Of a stretch of DNA of 64,000 nucleotides, positions 33,932-46,492 are shown in pieces. Below the pieces are notes generated by a model that was not told where the DNA came from, searched no databases, and saw nothing but the letters and a program-made list of their open reading frames with translations. Position 1 is the stretch's first letter. Every line of letters starts with the position of its first letter. The DNA comes from Topomyia yanbarensis (taxonomy: Eukaryota; Arthropoda; Insecta; Diptera; Culicidae). The stretch covers positions 364,676,271 to 364,740,270 of the forward strand of contig NC_080672.1 of assembly GCF_030247195.1 (NCBI RefSeq), given 5' to 3'. A program made the translations under genes and the position numbers.

Positions 33932-36054
33932 CAAAGCACATTCTTCAACCCATTTACTCCAACAGTGCACAACAAATAACTCTTCCATGGCAACCGCCTT
34001 TTCCCACTATAATGACTGGGACACTAATTTTCACAGCGACAGTTTCGCCTGCTCTGTTCGAGTTCAACGAAACCTTTTGCATCATTAACCATTTGCTATG
34101 GGTGATTCGATTACCAGACTCTCTCCCTCATTCTTTCGAACTACCCCCATCCCAGTCCAGTGTATTTTCTGTCTCACAGGTCGACCCCTGAAGCTAGTGA
34201 GTGAGTGCAAGTTAGGCAAAAAAAAACCAGCCAACGACACGCTTAGTGAGTGATTTTAATCAAATCCAGCCGCCCAAGACCTCCGTGTCGGTGCAATCCC
34301 GTTCCAAGGTGGTTGGTTGGTTGGTGTGGACTCTACCAGAACCGGGTGGACCTCGCGCTGGGGTCAAGTTGCAACACATTAGTCACTCGCCTGGCGCGGC
34401 TGCCTTTCGAGGTAACACGTTCTATTTGCTGAGCAATTTATATCACCCCCTCCACAAATCGTGTATGTGCTCGAGCAAAATGCTAGTTTTATGGGCGGCG
34501 GTGGCGTCGACGGCAGCGTAGGAACTGACCGTATGAGGGGGGCAATAAGCTTCGTAATCTATATTCAATTTATTGATTCCAGTTCGAGTAGTGGCCACAC
34601 AAAAAAAAAACACTGCTTGGTTGAAAAAGTGACTCCGAGTCCTGAAAAGAGAAGGTTGTCCGCGCATATGCATACCTACTACTCAGACGAGAACGCCGGG
34701 TGATTCATCGTACCAATCTCCAAGTCCGCGGGAGTGAGCCGCTGCTGCTGGGTTGTCGAAGCAAAATAAATAGCACTAGTAATATGTGGCAATTTGTATT
34801 TGTACTCTCGCCTCTCGGGTCCGATCTGGGCGGCCCCACTGCCGCTTGCTTGAATGGACTCATTTTTGAATCGGCGAGCCAATTTTCACTTCTCATTCAA
34901 TTTAGTAGGTATGTCGGATTTGGTCCCGATTTGCTGCGATGGTGGGGCGGCATCTGTTGCTCGGTTTGCTTCGCGGTAACAATCTCGTTGAAAGCTGGAA
35001 GCCCGAGCCATGCTGCGGGCTGCTGCCTTCATCGATACGGGAAGTTTTTAATTGAAATCGAGATTAAAAGCCGTGATTGGGTTCGTTGCTATGTTGGATC
35101 TACCCGACCCGACCCGATCCGATCTGACCAACCGATGGACGGACGGAGCGGGAAGAGGTCCCCCGCTCGGGATGGGTGATTCTATTCGAGAAGAAATTGG
35201 AAGTTGAAGAACAGATTGGAATTGACCGTAAAGGAAGATGGAGGGGGAAAAAGAGAGAAGGATCATATTTTATAATCAATTAGCCTGGCTGACTCTCGTT
35301 TTTCATGGACTTTTGGAGTCTGCCAGTCTGGGTACGGGTAATACCTAGGGCGGATGGTGTCCGTTCATTGTTGCATCGTTGTAAGTTAAAAGAGCGAAAG
35401 GACAGGGTGTGTGGAGTCGCTGATTGTCGGATGTAATTGAAACTAAAACATGTTTATATACAATAAATTTTGGAGAGGTTTTTGTTGCATGGCAACTCAT
35501 CTATCACTAAAGAGGTTGGGGGATTTATTTGCTTCTACATCCGATGCAACGTAAACTATGAAACAGGGATTGCATTGTGACGCAAAGTTTGTAATGTAGA
35601 GAGTGGTTTCAGCGAAGAACGCTTTACTAACGAACAATTGATCATATACCTACTTTCGTACACATTATTTGGGGAACTGAGAGATATTCTAAAGATCATT
35701 GAAAATTTTGTGGATTTTGTTTAATGGTTACGCTGCAAACCATGAATAGTGTTGCCAGATACTCAAATTTATCTGGAATGACTATCTTTCTATGCGGCTG
35801 TGGTCCACTAGGAAGTTGATAACAGTCTATTATTTTTCTCCGGACAAAACCAGTCTAGAGGCCGTGGGGCATATGATACCCAAGAATTAATCCAATGAGT
35901 TTCTGAGTGGAAGTGTAGCTCCGCAGCAAATATGAATGGTTGCGGGGCGGAAAAAAATTGGTCGCAAAATCATTAGTGGAAAATATTGTTTTTGCTTTGT
36001 GAAGTTCAGTCACGATTTCCGCCATGTTATTATTGAATCGATTTTCTGTATATT
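33932..36054. other. Unique DNA, GC-richer from about 34200 to 35260
   Basis: No transposon family is recognised. Within 34200-35260 GC content is clearly higher than around it, and short low-complexity tracts occur (CCCGACCCGACCCGATCC near 35104). Several short frames on both strands lack motifs and are not called. Host regulatory or untranslated DNA is possible but only inferred. Confidence 0.3.
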
Positions 36055-36369
36055 AACTACACACCAAAAAAATCTGAATTTTATCATTGACGTAATTCCA
36101 AACTTGCCACAATATAACAAACAGTAATTGACGAAATATAACCGTGTTCTGTTTAATTTTACATGAAAGATGTGCTTTCCATGCGCAGTGCTATAACATT
36201 ACACCCTTCAACGTTTTAAACAAATGCCATATGCGGAGAAAAATTAAAAGAATCGCAACTTAACGACGTGTAAAATTAAAATCAAACGTAAAACTATGTC
36301 ATTATTGATGCTCGTATATGTCATGGTCAGGAGACGTAAATTTACACGATTTTTTCTAGGTGTGTAGTT
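36055..36369. mobile_element. MITE with ACTACACACC ends, 315 bp
   Basis: The left end AACTACACACCAAAAAAATC (36055-36074) and the right end GATTTTTTCTAGGTGTGTAGTT (36348-36369) are inverted with minor differences. The interior is non-coding. The AAAAAAATC core recalls the MITE at 9203-9396, but the outer bases differ. Confidence 0.75.
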
Positions 36370-37660
36370 CACAACTTTATGAACATTCTTCATAAAACCA
36401 AAGGTTGACTAATGTATATTTATACATTTAGGTTCACAAAATTAAAACAGTCTGGAAATTTCTCTCGGGAACTATTTCACAAGACTCACAATTTTATTCG
36501 TGAATCCATTCAATCCTCGTGAACTTCTAATATATTAGTCACGATTCAATATCCATGTCTGTGAAATAGTTCACAAAATCATCGAAAATGATTCATCTAT
36601 TCTATGAATTGGTCCATGATTCTTTGTATAATAGTCAGTTCCATATACCTTAGTTCAAAATTTCATAAAATATTGTTGATGTTTTCGTGAACTGCTTCAT
36701 GATGTCTAGTACAATAGTCAAAACAGACCAATGTGCTCGTAAAAACGTTCACCAAATCTTGAAAAATTATTTATGGATTTTTGAACTAGTTATTGTTTCC
36801 TAGTACATGGTTTACGATCTATCTTGCGTGCTTGTGATGTTTAGAATATATCTCTTATCATTTTCAATTTCATGTAACATGGTCATGAAATTTTCACATG
36901 ATTTTTTTTACAAAATTTGGAGCAATCATTCGTGGAATCATTCTTGTTTCATACCCTATTTCATGAAATGTCATATATGTACAGCTGCTAGCAACCGGTA
37001 ATAGGTACAAGTAGTAAATTAAAGAAAACTCTTAGGATCTCGAAGATCTATATTCATTTGATAAGGTTCAGCGTGACAGTCTGGACATTGTAGAGTTACA
37101 AATTGTGTTCGTGATATCATTCACAGCGCAAGTCGCCGTCACATCATTCCACGTATCAAATTCAATAGTAAGTTCAAGTATAAAATATCATGACAACGAA
37201 TTAAGAAGTCGTGACAAATATCCCGAAATCATGAACATAAATCACACTATTCGTGATAAAAATGTCATAGTTGTGGCTAAGATCTTGAAATCATGAACAT
37301 TAATCACTTTACTCGTGACTAAAATATCACGATGACGTGAATAGAAATTACGAGAATCGTGACTAAAATCCTGAAAGCACGAACATAAATCACATAACTC
37401 GTGATTAAAATATCAAAAATCATGACTATGATCTTGAAATCATGAACATGAATCTCGTGACTAAAATGTCACGATGACGTGAATAGAAATTACGAAACTC
37501 GTGACTAGGATCCTGAAATCGTGAACCTAGATCACGCTACTCTGACAGAAAAATCCATAAACTCATGAACCGGTAAAGGAAATTTACGAAAATCACGTAC
37601 CAACTCCTGAAATCATAAATTTCGTTTAACTGTTGGCTGTGCTATGAACAAATATCATAA
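36370..37660. repeat. Degenerate repeat region rich in CGTGAC/ATCATGAA words
   Basis: Related segments recur without fixed period. ACGATGACGTGAATAGAAAT appears at about 37330 and 37471, and ATCTTGAAATCATGAACAT at about 37283 and 37430, so spacing is near 141-148. The first half (36370-37000) carries mirrored words (GTTCACAAAATC, CATGATG, TAGTCA), so the whole may be a decayed palindromic element. No coding frame is supported. Confidence 0.5.
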
Positions 37661-38132
37661 CAAAAATAAAACATTCCTAAGTGATAGTCACGGTAACTCA
37701 ATCAAACATTTGAATTTAACGCCATGTGTATATTCGCTGACCAATACGAGCTCACATTACAAATTTTGAAAAATATGATGTTAAATTTGTTTGTACTAAG
37801 CTGAGGTAAGCTCAAAAATCGTACACCAGTTTCGGTCGAAAATAACTAAACTAAGAATACCGAAAGGAAACCGTAGATTCAAAATTCTATTTGCGATAAT
37901 TGTCACAAAGCACAAAATGTTACAACCAACATACTCGCCACAAAAACATCATTTGAAATACCGGTTGGTAGTTCGTTTTGTATTCCATTTCTCGCAAATG
38001 TGACATCAATCTTTTAATGACAACTATGCAAGTAAGTGGTGTGAGATTATGTAGCCAAACCTCGATTTTCCCATCGTCCATATTCATCCCTCAAACGCTA
38101 TAACCCCAATGTTCAATTAATGTTTCTAATTA
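37661..38132. other. Unrecognised AT-rich sequence
   Basis: Nothing identifiable is present before the left end of the mariner-like element. Confidence 0.25.
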
Positions 38133-39385
38133 AAGGGCGAACACGAAATTATTGCGACACCGAATATGTCAAGCCAATTTTCTTATAATGTTTAAAATCA
38201 AACCAAAATTTTAGGCTAGTTTTATACATATATTTACTTCAAAAATCAAAAGAAAAGTTAATCGATGGAGCCTTGAGTGTAAAATTGAACGCATTTTCGC
38301 TTGATGCCCTCCAGTCTTTACAGTGTCATCTGGTACCAGTTTCTCAGTTTTTTTCCATTTTCTTAACATTTCCTTTTCGTCTTTGACTGTCTTCTTGCTC
38401 TTCCGAAGTTCTCGCTCCATCATTGCCCAGTACTGCTCCACCGAGCGCAGCTCCGGACAGTTTGGCAGATTCATGTCTTTTGGAACAAAATGAACAGAAT
38501 TGGCCTCATACCACTCCAGGACACTTTTAGAATAGTGGCATGATGCCAAATCTGGCCAAAATAGCGGAGCTTCGTCGTGCTGCTGCAAGAACGGCAAAAG
38601 GCGCTTCTCGAGGTACTCAGATTTGTAGATCTCGCCATTTACTGTGCCCTTTGTCACGAAAGGCTCACTCCTCAGTCCGCAACTTCGACATTTTCTTCTT
38701 CTTCAATTTGTTGTCCACATAGAACTTGCTCTTGCCGGTGAAAAACTCCAACCCCGGAATTTGCTTAAAATCGGCTTTTATATACGTTTCGTCGTCCATC
38801 AGACAGCAGCCATATTTTGTCAGCATCTTCTTGTAGAGCTTCCGTGCCCGAGTTTTAGCCGTCGATTGTTGCCGCTCATCGCGGTTTGGGAAGTTCTGTA
38901 CCTTGTATGTATGTAGTCCAGCTCTCTTCTTTGCATTCTGGACGTAGCTCTGCGACATGCCGATCTTTTTAGCCAAATCACGACTTGAGACGTTGGGATT
39001 TGCTTTAATCATCCGCTTCACCTTTCCCTCCGTCTTTTTGTTCTCCGGTCCTGGTTTTCTTCCAGTTCCTTTGCCGTGGTCCAACGTCTACCGCTCCTGG
39101 AACCGCTTCAACACTCTGGAGACGGTTGAATGGTGAATGTTCAACATTTTTCCCAACTGCCGGTGCGACAGGTCAGGAAATTCCAAGTGTTTGGAAAGAA
39201 TGTGTTTTCTCGACTCGCGTTGGTTCAGCTCCATTTTCGTTGAATCGAAAAACACGACTTCGAGTTTGACAGCATGTAAACAATACACATTAATGAGAAA
39301 GTGTGCCAAATTTGGTTGATTTTTACCCAATGGTAAAAAAGTTATGCCCTGTTGAATGTGTCGCAATAATATCGTGTTCGCCCTT
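38133..39385 (-). mobile_element. ITmD37E mariner-like element, 1253 bp
   Basis: The left end AAGGGCGAACACGAAATTAT (38133-38152) and the right end ATATCGTGTTCGCCCTT (39369-39385) are inverted repeats of at least 25 bases that continue to GCGACAC. TA lies on each side (38131-38132, 39386-39387), the target of Tc1/mariner elements. The length fits this group. The inside encodes a nearly complete but broken transposase on the minus strand. Both ends are preserved, so it could in principle still be moved by a related transposase (inference). Confidence 0.92.
38211..39234 (-). pseudogene. D37E transposase, broken by a stop and a deletion
   Basis: The likely start is the Met at 39234 (MELNQRESRKHILSK). 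First comes a helix-turn-helix (LSHRQLGKMLNIHHSTVSRV), then a stop TAG at 39088-39090. A second DNA-binding part follows (NPNVSSRDLAKKIGMSQSYV). The catalytic core has D1 in CLMDDETYIKADF, D2 in LFWPDLASCHYSKS and Glu in ELRSVEQYWAM. There are exactly 37 residues between D2 and Glu, the ITmD37E signature. Near 38660-38680 the frame changes: KKMSKLRTEE stops, while the next frame reads CGLRSEPFVTKGTVNGE. This implies a small deletion of the conserved 'VWQAI' segment. With one stop and one frameshift the protein is not made intact, but all three catalytic residues remain. Confidence 0.92.
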
Positions 39386-39469
39386 TACTTTGCTACAGTA
39401 GCTTTATTATATCAAATAACAGATACTGTTGTTGAGCAATGTTGAAGCTTATACAATTTTACACAAATT

Positions 39470-39726
39470 TCTAGAGAAAATTTACAATAGGACGTAAGTA
39501 ACAATGAGAGATTCTCTTTGGGGTCTTTCTCTTCTGTTCATTACTCCGCCATTTCAATATTTACTACTCTACTCTTTGCATAATATTCTAGTAAAAACCG
39601 TCGGCTTTCGATATGTACTGGAAAATTAGTGCAAAGTGTTGTAGTGACGTCGTAATATGCGAAAGAGAAAGTAAACAAAGAGAGGCTCTCAATGTTACTT
39701 ACGTCCTATTGAAAATTTTCTCTAGA
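39470..39726. mobile_element. MITE with about 50-bp inverted ends
   Basis: The left TCTAGAGAAAATTTACAATA then GGACGTAAGTAACAATGAGA is mirrored by the right TCTCAATGTTACTTACGTCC then TATTGAAAATTTTCTCTAGA (39687-39726), with few mismatches. The total is 257 bases with no coding content. Confidence 0.85.
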
Positions 39727-39808
39727 TTTATCGCTTACTATGTATCGATATTTTGCTTTTAAAAAAAGATATAATAAATTTTCCGAATTATGTACACATG
39801 CCAAATAC

Positions 39809-40017
39809 TAACGTAAACGGTTTTGTGGGGTGCATATGTACCCCAAGCAAACTTTAAGCAGGCACTGTTAAGCTAGTCAAGTGAAACAAATGCGTTGCAC
39901 CTGCTTTAATGGAAGTTTAATAATCAAATTGCAGCCAAAATAAACCGTAACGGAATAACAAGGATTGCAAATAGCTCTGGGGTACAAATGTACCCCACAA
40001 AACCGTTCTAGAGTTAA
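39809..40017. mobile_element. piggyBac-type MITE with GGGGTACATTTGTACCCC ends
   Basis: The left TAACGTAAACGGTTTTGTGG then GGTGCATATGTACCCCA is mirrored by the right TGGGGTACAAATGTACCCCA then CAAAACCGTTCTAGAGTTAA. The right end in reverse reads TTAACTCTAGAACGG, piggyBac-like with a TTAA target; the left TTAA has decayed. Each end contains its own small palindrome. It is related to the partial copy at 24540-24622. Confidence 0.75.
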
Positions 40018-40033
40018 GCGAATCCTGTAGTTC

Positions 40034-40116
40034 GCAAAAATTTTCTATGTCCATGTAAACAGTACAAGTGAACTGTCAAGAAAGTGAGGTTAACTGTGTC
40101 AGTTAAGAACCTAATT
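40034..40116 (+). repeat. Half copy of MITE family A
   Basis: TATGTCCATGTAAACAGTAC, AAGTGAACTGTCAAGAAAGT and GAGGTTAACTGTGTCAG repeat the right half of the adjacent full copy (40117-40318), in the same direction. The two share a border at AAGAACCTAATT, so this looks like a partial tandem duplicate. Confidence 0.7.
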
Positions 40117-40318
40117 GAATACTTTACGGTGACGTCACAAATGAACTAAGTGTTCATTTTTGACAGTTCGCTTGTACTGTTTACATGGACTTAGAAAAAT
40201 TCTTTACGATTTGCTTCGAGCGAATCTAGTCATCCACAAGTTTTTCTAAGTCCATGTAAACAATACAATCGAACTGTCAAGAAAAGTGAGGTTAACTGTT
40301 CCAGTAAAGAACCTAATT
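40117..40318. mobile_element. MITE family A, uninterrupted reference copy
   Basis: About 200 bases run from AATTGAATACTTTACGGTGA (with CGTCAC) to CAGTAAAGAACCTAATTT, with imperfect inverted outer ends. Inside lies a second inverted pair, GACAGTTCGCTTGTACTGTT (then TACATGGACTTAGAAAAA) and TTTTTCTAAGTCCATGTAAA (then CAATACAATCGAACTGTC). Further copies or parts lie at 40034-40116, 42940-43110, 45636-47662 (interrupted) and about 49510-49556. It is non-coding. Confidence 0.8.
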
Positions 40319-40605
40319 TCCGATACTGTTCTTGCATATACTTCTGCCAAATGTAGACCAGTAACGTCTGCGGTCATATTTAAAACGAGAAGCGTAGTGC
40401 TTTTATGAGCTTTGTGCTCCGGTATTACGAAGTCTGGTTTTTTGCTCTACCCGTCCACTTCAAGATTATTCGACGGAAAACCATCAGAGTCAGCTCGGAT
40501 CCATCGTTGATAAAAGCATAGATCCTCACCTCAGTGGCACAACACAAAACAGTACTGCTGACTGCCCTTGATGTAAGTTGTAGCTGTTCGGAAAACAAGG
40601 AAATT
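40319..40605. other. Unrecognised sequence between MITEs
   Basis: Nothing identifiable is present. Confidence 0.25.
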
Positions 40606-41143
40606 CAGGCTGTGAACCATTTGGTGAAATTTTTAACTTTTAGTTAAAATCTGACACTTCAAAAGTTATTTGCAAAATAACCCTACTCTGGAGCATGTTT
40701 AAAATTGACAGAGCGATATTTGGGTGAATTTGACAGCTCGATGGTTAAAATTTTGCCCATGATGCAGAATAAAAAGGTGGAAACATTTTCTGTACCTAAC
40801 TGAGGTTGTCAATCTTTTTCAATACAAAATTAAGGGATAAAGATGGAAACGTGTTGTGTTAAGATTTGTTTGGGTTATTTCATGATGTGGATGTTTACTC
40901 TCCGAGGCTATGGCTGTCATACTTAATGTAATAAGAAAAAAACTAATTTTAAAATATCGACAAATGTTCACACCTCTACCAACTTGTGGTCATCGCAGCT
41001 GTCAATTCTAAATAACTATCAATATGTCAACTTTTGAAATGGTTCGCTCTCTCGGTTAAATTTTTCCATTCAAGAGAAAATAACTTTCGAACTGTCAAAT
41101 TTTAACTAAAGGTTAAAAAAATCACCAAATGGTTCACAGCCTC
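40606..41143. mobile_element. MITE with about 55-bp inverted ends, 538 bp
   Basis: The left AGGCTGTGAACCATTTGGTG then AAATTTTTAACTTTTAGTTA is mirrored by the right TAACTAAAGGTTAAAAAAAT then CACCAAATGGTTCACAGCCT. The interior is AT-rich without coding frames. Borders are good to a few bases; the target duplication is not resolved. Confidence 0.85.
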
Positions 41144-42939
41144 AGTGTCTAAATTTAATAATGACTAATGAGTCACCGCGCATGATTTCACTTACGTCGG
41201 TGAATGTCAGTCCCCTTTGGCCAATGCGGGGCCGTAACTCCTACTGTCCAATAAGGGCCTTTTTATGATCATGCGGTCATATGTTCGCGATCAACCGCTC
41301 CCTCACTGGCTGGTAGCAGTTTTTTTTTCGCGGTCGTACTCCAAATGACCATGCGGCTGGCCACGATCAGCGACATTAGATATGCAACACGACAACGTTC
41401 TGCTTCCTATCTCTTTTATCCTTGAGCTTTCGTGGACCCTGGTTCGGACCTTTCCTTGAAACAAGTCGTACAAGGGGGGGGGGGGGACCCGTGCTGTTCG
41501 CCAAACTCTATTTAGCATAATTGTTATCGCGATTGGCCAACACATTGAACATTCTGGGCAGGCTGGCTGCCACTATTGCTGCTGTTCAGCACGGACCCCA
41601 CCTACTGAAACACCCGCACCCCTTTGGACTAGTAGAGCACGAACATGATCTTGAGGCGAATTCGGGTCAACTCAGCGTGTGCATTAATATTCAAAAATGA
41701 TATTGTTTTGCCTGCTGGTCTGGTGGTGGTGGATTTTGCGGAACCGAACCACGCCCGCCCGTCGCTGGAGCTGAAAGATTCCTATCTGGGGCCGTGGTTG
41801 AAAACTGCAATCGTTTCGTTGTTTACTTCCTCCGAAGGTGGTCTGGTTGTTAGTTACCATCACAGCGGAAAACGAATGTTTACTTTGCGATAAGCGCGCG
41901 TTATGACAATTGTGTTTGTCTTTCCGCGCGTGGTCTCGCACTGAACAATATTCAACGGGCATTTCTGTGAAGCAACAAATTTTCCGTAGTGATATAATCG
42001 CCCTGCGCTTGGAAGTTCCCAACGAGTAAACGACCATTCTCGGCGGCGCCTCCAGTTTCGACCATCAGAGCGGAAACTATACAATCAAGTTCCAAATTGA
42101 GCCTCATTTGGCCATTTGAACGTTTCCCATTTGCTTTAATCGAGTGCGGAGCAGAACGGGGGAAAAATAGCAGCGAAAAGGATCGACAGTTTGGCCGATG
42201 ACCGACGCTGTGTCATTTATGTTTCAAAAGGCTTCCGACCGACGACGACGACCACGATCATCAACATCAACGAGAGCGAGGGCAGTGACATTTGGCGGGT
42301 GAGAAAGCGACTCCCTCGAGGACCCCATAATGGCGGCCACGGCGGAACACGGCGGCAATGATGTGTAGCAAAACAGACAAAAATTAAATCAAATTTGATG
42401 TGTACTTGATTAGGAAGCAAACAGCGCTCTTTTGATTTTTTGTCGAGCCGAGTGACGCTTCATTGAACGAAAGTGATTCGTCGGTGGATGGACGGAGATC
42501 GATATCTTGTCCCTCTCCGGAGGGATGATGCTGGCAGTTTGTACCAACCGATTTGATGTGAGTTTAGCTAGAGCGATCATTCGGGTGTCATTGCGAGGTG
42601 TACTGATAGAGGAGATAGAAGTGTTGCTAGTTAGTTTAATTCCCTATTGAAAATGTTTTGAATAAAATGGTGGTAAAAAACAGATAAAAACATAAATTTG
42701 CACATTTTCCTTGAAAGAATTTTAATCTGAATCGATTGTCTGCTTTTACAATTCGATTTTACACCAACTGACATAACCTAATGAGCCGCATGAATTCGGT
42801 GGCTTGTTTACATGGGAGTTGCGTGAGTTCGAATGCACTCAAACTCACGCAACTGACGAAGTAAACAAACCATGGAGAATTGTCAAACATGAATTTCATT
42901 CATCATGGGTTCATTCGTGTCGTCATCTTGTAGAACTCA
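41144..42939. other. GC-richer unique DNA
   Basis: No transposon is recognised. A G-run (12 bases) lies near 41475-41486. Short frames on both strands carry no motif. Composition and lack of repeats are like the islands at 10.4-12.5, 34.2-35.3 and 53.8-55.8 kb. Confidence 0.3.
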
Positions 42940-43110
42940 TTACATTATTCTAATGAGCTCAGGTGTTCATTTTTGACAGCTCTCTTGTACTGTTTACATG
43001 AACTTAAGAATCTTCTTTGCGGTTTACTTCGAATCATCGACAAAATTTATTTAAAGTATAGTGAACTGTCATAAAAGTGAGGTTAACTGTGTCGATAACG
43101 AACTCAATGA
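42940..43110. mobile_element. MITE family A, decayed copy
   Basis: GTTCATTTTTGACAGCTCTC, TTGTACTGTTTACATGAACT and GTGAACTGTCATAAAAGTGA then GGTTAACTGTGTCGATAACG follow the order of the 40117-40318 copy with several substitutions and a small deletion in the middle. Confidence 0.7.
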
Positions 43111-45635
43111 TATGCCTGCTTTGATTAGCTGCGAGTAGGTTTCTTACATTCTATAATATGTTTGGCAACTCGACCCCCACAGTAAGAATCCCTCTAATTT
43201 AGTCAATTCGATCCGATATATGCGCCACGAGCATCCATCTTCTTCCAACGGACCGGACCAGGAAAGAAAAAAAACACGCCAAAAAGATATGACCGACGGG
43301 ACAACGAATGACGGATGCTAACCAAATTGGACCACAAGTGGCTAAACTAATTAACATCATCTAGTGAAGTCCCCCGCGCACCGTTTCCTCCCTACCCCAG
43401 GACGCCGCTGGACAGCAAGAAGCGGCGCGGTGTCGGTCGCAAGAAAAAGGTGCGATGATCTATCGTAGCTCTTGCCAGTTCAAGCAGCAGCAGCAGCGAA
43501 ATGAAGCGAGATAATTCGAAATTAAAGCGTAAAATCACGTCAGCTGTCCGGACGATACCCCCGGGGGAGGAACTAATAAGTCGCGGTTGACTGACTACAC
43601 GAACGACCGGTTGGAATGGCGATGCCAAATCTAGCAGCTAAACCGTGCTGAATTCAGATCAGGTTCCACGCTTGATCACGTCACTCGTGGAATCGCCCGG
43701 CTGCAACCTGCTACAAGTCATCGTCGTTTCTATGCAGATCTGGTCCTCAATTGGCCAAGCCAAGGTACCGTTCGCTGGTAGTGTTAGATAAACGCGCTGA
43801 TTACTTTTTTGACATGAAAGGGGTCGCGGACGACGTACCCGTTGCCCTATTGATTCCGGCAGGAAAAGTTCTCATTCAATTAGCAGCAGTACCGATCAAT
43901 CGATTCGGCGAGCAGGCGAAATCAATCACCATCCGGCACAATTACGGCTTTCGATCAATCGATCGTGTTTTTTTTTTGGTTTGTTTGAACCAAAAAACAC
44001 GACGCTAATGAGACTCCCGCAGTGGATGGGACGGGAGCTAAAAAGGAAGTGATCATGTCAATCGACTAGCTTCGATTTGGTTCGGTTCGATCGAAACGAT
44101 GCAATCGGTGATCGAAGATCGCTGGCTGGCGATAAGTCAAAATCGACAAGGTTGGAAGTTCAACTTCGGGAGATTGACGAGGGAAGGAAATAATTACATT
44201 TCATTAGGTACGCTAGGTTTTGGGCTGTGATTTTTGTTCGCGTTCGCGTGCAATTGGCAACCGATGGATCGATTGAACGATCGGACGATCGAACGGGCGG
44301 ACGGTAGTTGCTCAACCGGCTTTAACGGCCCACTCTACAATGAAGTCAGTCATTAGGCTTTCTGCGCTGAGCTGTATTGAAAGTTGCGGAGAACCTAAGT
44401 AGGAGCGATCAGTGGTTGCTTATGACTGTACGACTAGGCTGACGGGTCCAGCATGCTCCGCTTTTGTTGGGCTGTCCGGGAATAGGGCAATAATTAGGCG
44501 GGGTAAGTAAGGAGAAAAAACCGATCGCAAACCGTTCCATCGGGGCTAATGATTGACGGCCGTTCGGCCAAGCCCTGTATTCTGTAGGCAACAAAACATA
44601 ACGGCCTCGTTGAGTCGAGCCTTTCTCAACTGATTCTGATTGATTGTTGGGGTTTTTCTCGTCGACTAGTCAAGTCGAAGAAATCGGGCTCAATGATTTT
44701 TACGTGGCTGCACTATTTGCTAGCTTTTATTGTGTTTTTTCCTAGCTTCGGAAAATTATGATTTGAATCAAAATAACTAACCTTAAGAAACCTAACAAAT
44801 TTAAACAAACAGAGTTTGCTTTTCCGAGAATTGATACAATGTTTCGTAGTGCTAATACCAATACAGCGAAAAATAAATTCCAGCGATTGATCTAAAGAAA
44901 ACCTGAAATTTTTAGGAAATTTGCATTAAAATCGCGAAAAATATTCAAACCGGTATATAATTATTTTTAGGAATTATACTGGAAACACTGTAGATCCTAC
45001 ATTTCCCCTCAAAACGGTGTATCTCAGGATGCGCTCAAATTATATTGAGATTATAAGTATTTTTATGTAAACATGTCTGAGGAACACGATGGCATTAGAA
45101 TTTTCAAAAATAATATATCTGTATTGAGAGAAAAATATCATTTTTTATATTTAACTGAAAAAATCGCATAGGTGGCAGCACTGCTGCCAAAAGTTAATAT
45201 TTTTTCTAGACTCCTTAAACAATTTTCTTCAAAAGCCCTCTTGCGGTTTGATTCTAGAGTAAACGGAACCGGAAATATAAGCAAAAGAAAATCATGGGTT
45301 TTGGCAATTTTTCAAAACGGGGGATGCTCCCGTGGCCCGACGGGTTGTTCGATTGATACCAAAAATTGGGTTATTAACTATTTAACTATTCCTCAAAATT
45401 TGGATCAAATCCGCGAAGGTCGATTTCAAGTTTGCATCTTTTTTGGATCACTTCGCGTGAAATGATCCAAATCGAATATCTAAGTGACCGGTAGACATTA
45501 AATTGACAGGAAAAAAATAATCCCGGCCCACCCCTGAATCGATTCCTACACTTGAAAAATATTTCACTTCGATGTGGTTTGAATATTTTCCACTCTACTT
45601 TTCGTATTATTTGATTGTCATTTAAGTTGTATTGA
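43111..45635. other. GC-richer unique DNA with GATCGAT-rich part
   Basis: From 43370 to 44640 the sequence is GC-richer and rich in GATC/CGATC words (for example near 43900-43970 and 44080-44300). A short inverted repeat, GTGTTTTTTTTTTGG / CCAAAAAACAC, lies at 43966-44000. No protein is recognised. From 44700 on it becomes AT-rich. Confidence 0.3.
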
Positions 45636-45704
45636 ATACTTTACGCTGACGTCACGAGTGAACTCGAGTGCTCATTTTTAACAGTTCGCTTGTACTGTTT
45701 ACAT

Positions 45705-46426
45705 CCCGGTCAAAAAAAATGCGGACGTACATGGTCAGGCGATTTAAACAGTTTGACGTTTGACTCAACTCGCCTGTGCTAATTGCCCCTAGGAACAAAT
45801 GTAATTTGCGAATGCGATTTAAAGGCAATTTCAATACTTAGACAAATTTTCTGGCAGCTGAAATGGACTTGGTTGTTTTTTGCGTTTTTCAAACATGGCG
45901 GTTCATGTTTGGCTTAAGTTTAAAATTGTTTTTTTTTAAACAATTGGCGTGTTCTCGCTTGTATTTTGTTTGTCTAGTGCACTTCATTTAGCCAACGAAT
46001 GTGGGAAATTGTGGAATCGTGTGTAAGTATAGTGGAACAAGATCTTTGACCTAAAGTCTAAATGAAAGTCAGATTGTGGTAAGTTTTGCTGTGCACTACG
46101 AATTTCACCATCGATTCTTCCTATAGTTTGGTGGTGATTACCTAGGGTACTGATAAATTTATGTGAGTAGATAATGAGTCCGAAAATAATTATTATTTTC
46201 ATATCAGGTAATTAGGGGCGATTAAATGGCGCGTTCCCTGGGCGATTTGGGGGCGATTTAAGGGCGGGTAGAGCGGCAAAGAAATGACGGCGGCAAATCG
46301 CCCAAATGTTGCATTTAAAATAGCCTCCTAATTGCCAGCAAATTGCTGGCTAATTGTAGGGCAATTAGCGCATCCGAGTTGGCAAATAGCCCCCCGCTAG
46401 CCAGCAACTTGCCCTTTTTGACCGGG
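45705..46426. mobile_element. Inverted-repeat element B, copy 1 (722 bp)
   Basis: The ends CCCGGTCAAAAAAAAT and TTTTTGACCGGG are inverted, and AT occurs on both sides where the intact MITE has one AT. The interior contains GGGCGATTTGGGGGCGATTT and CAAATTGCTGGCTAATTG motifs. The reverse complement matches 52681-53339 along most of its length. No transposase is encoded; it is a non-autonomous DNA element. Confidence 0.85.
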
Positions 46427-46492
46427 ATGGACTGCGTTTTCCTTCGAGCGAATCTAGTCGTCCACAAAATTTTCTAAATCCATGTAAACAGT

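Noticed and set aside
34246..35179. Several short frames in the 34-35 kb island
   Set aside because: No recognisable domain, and overlapping frames on both strands of similar length; not separable from chance.
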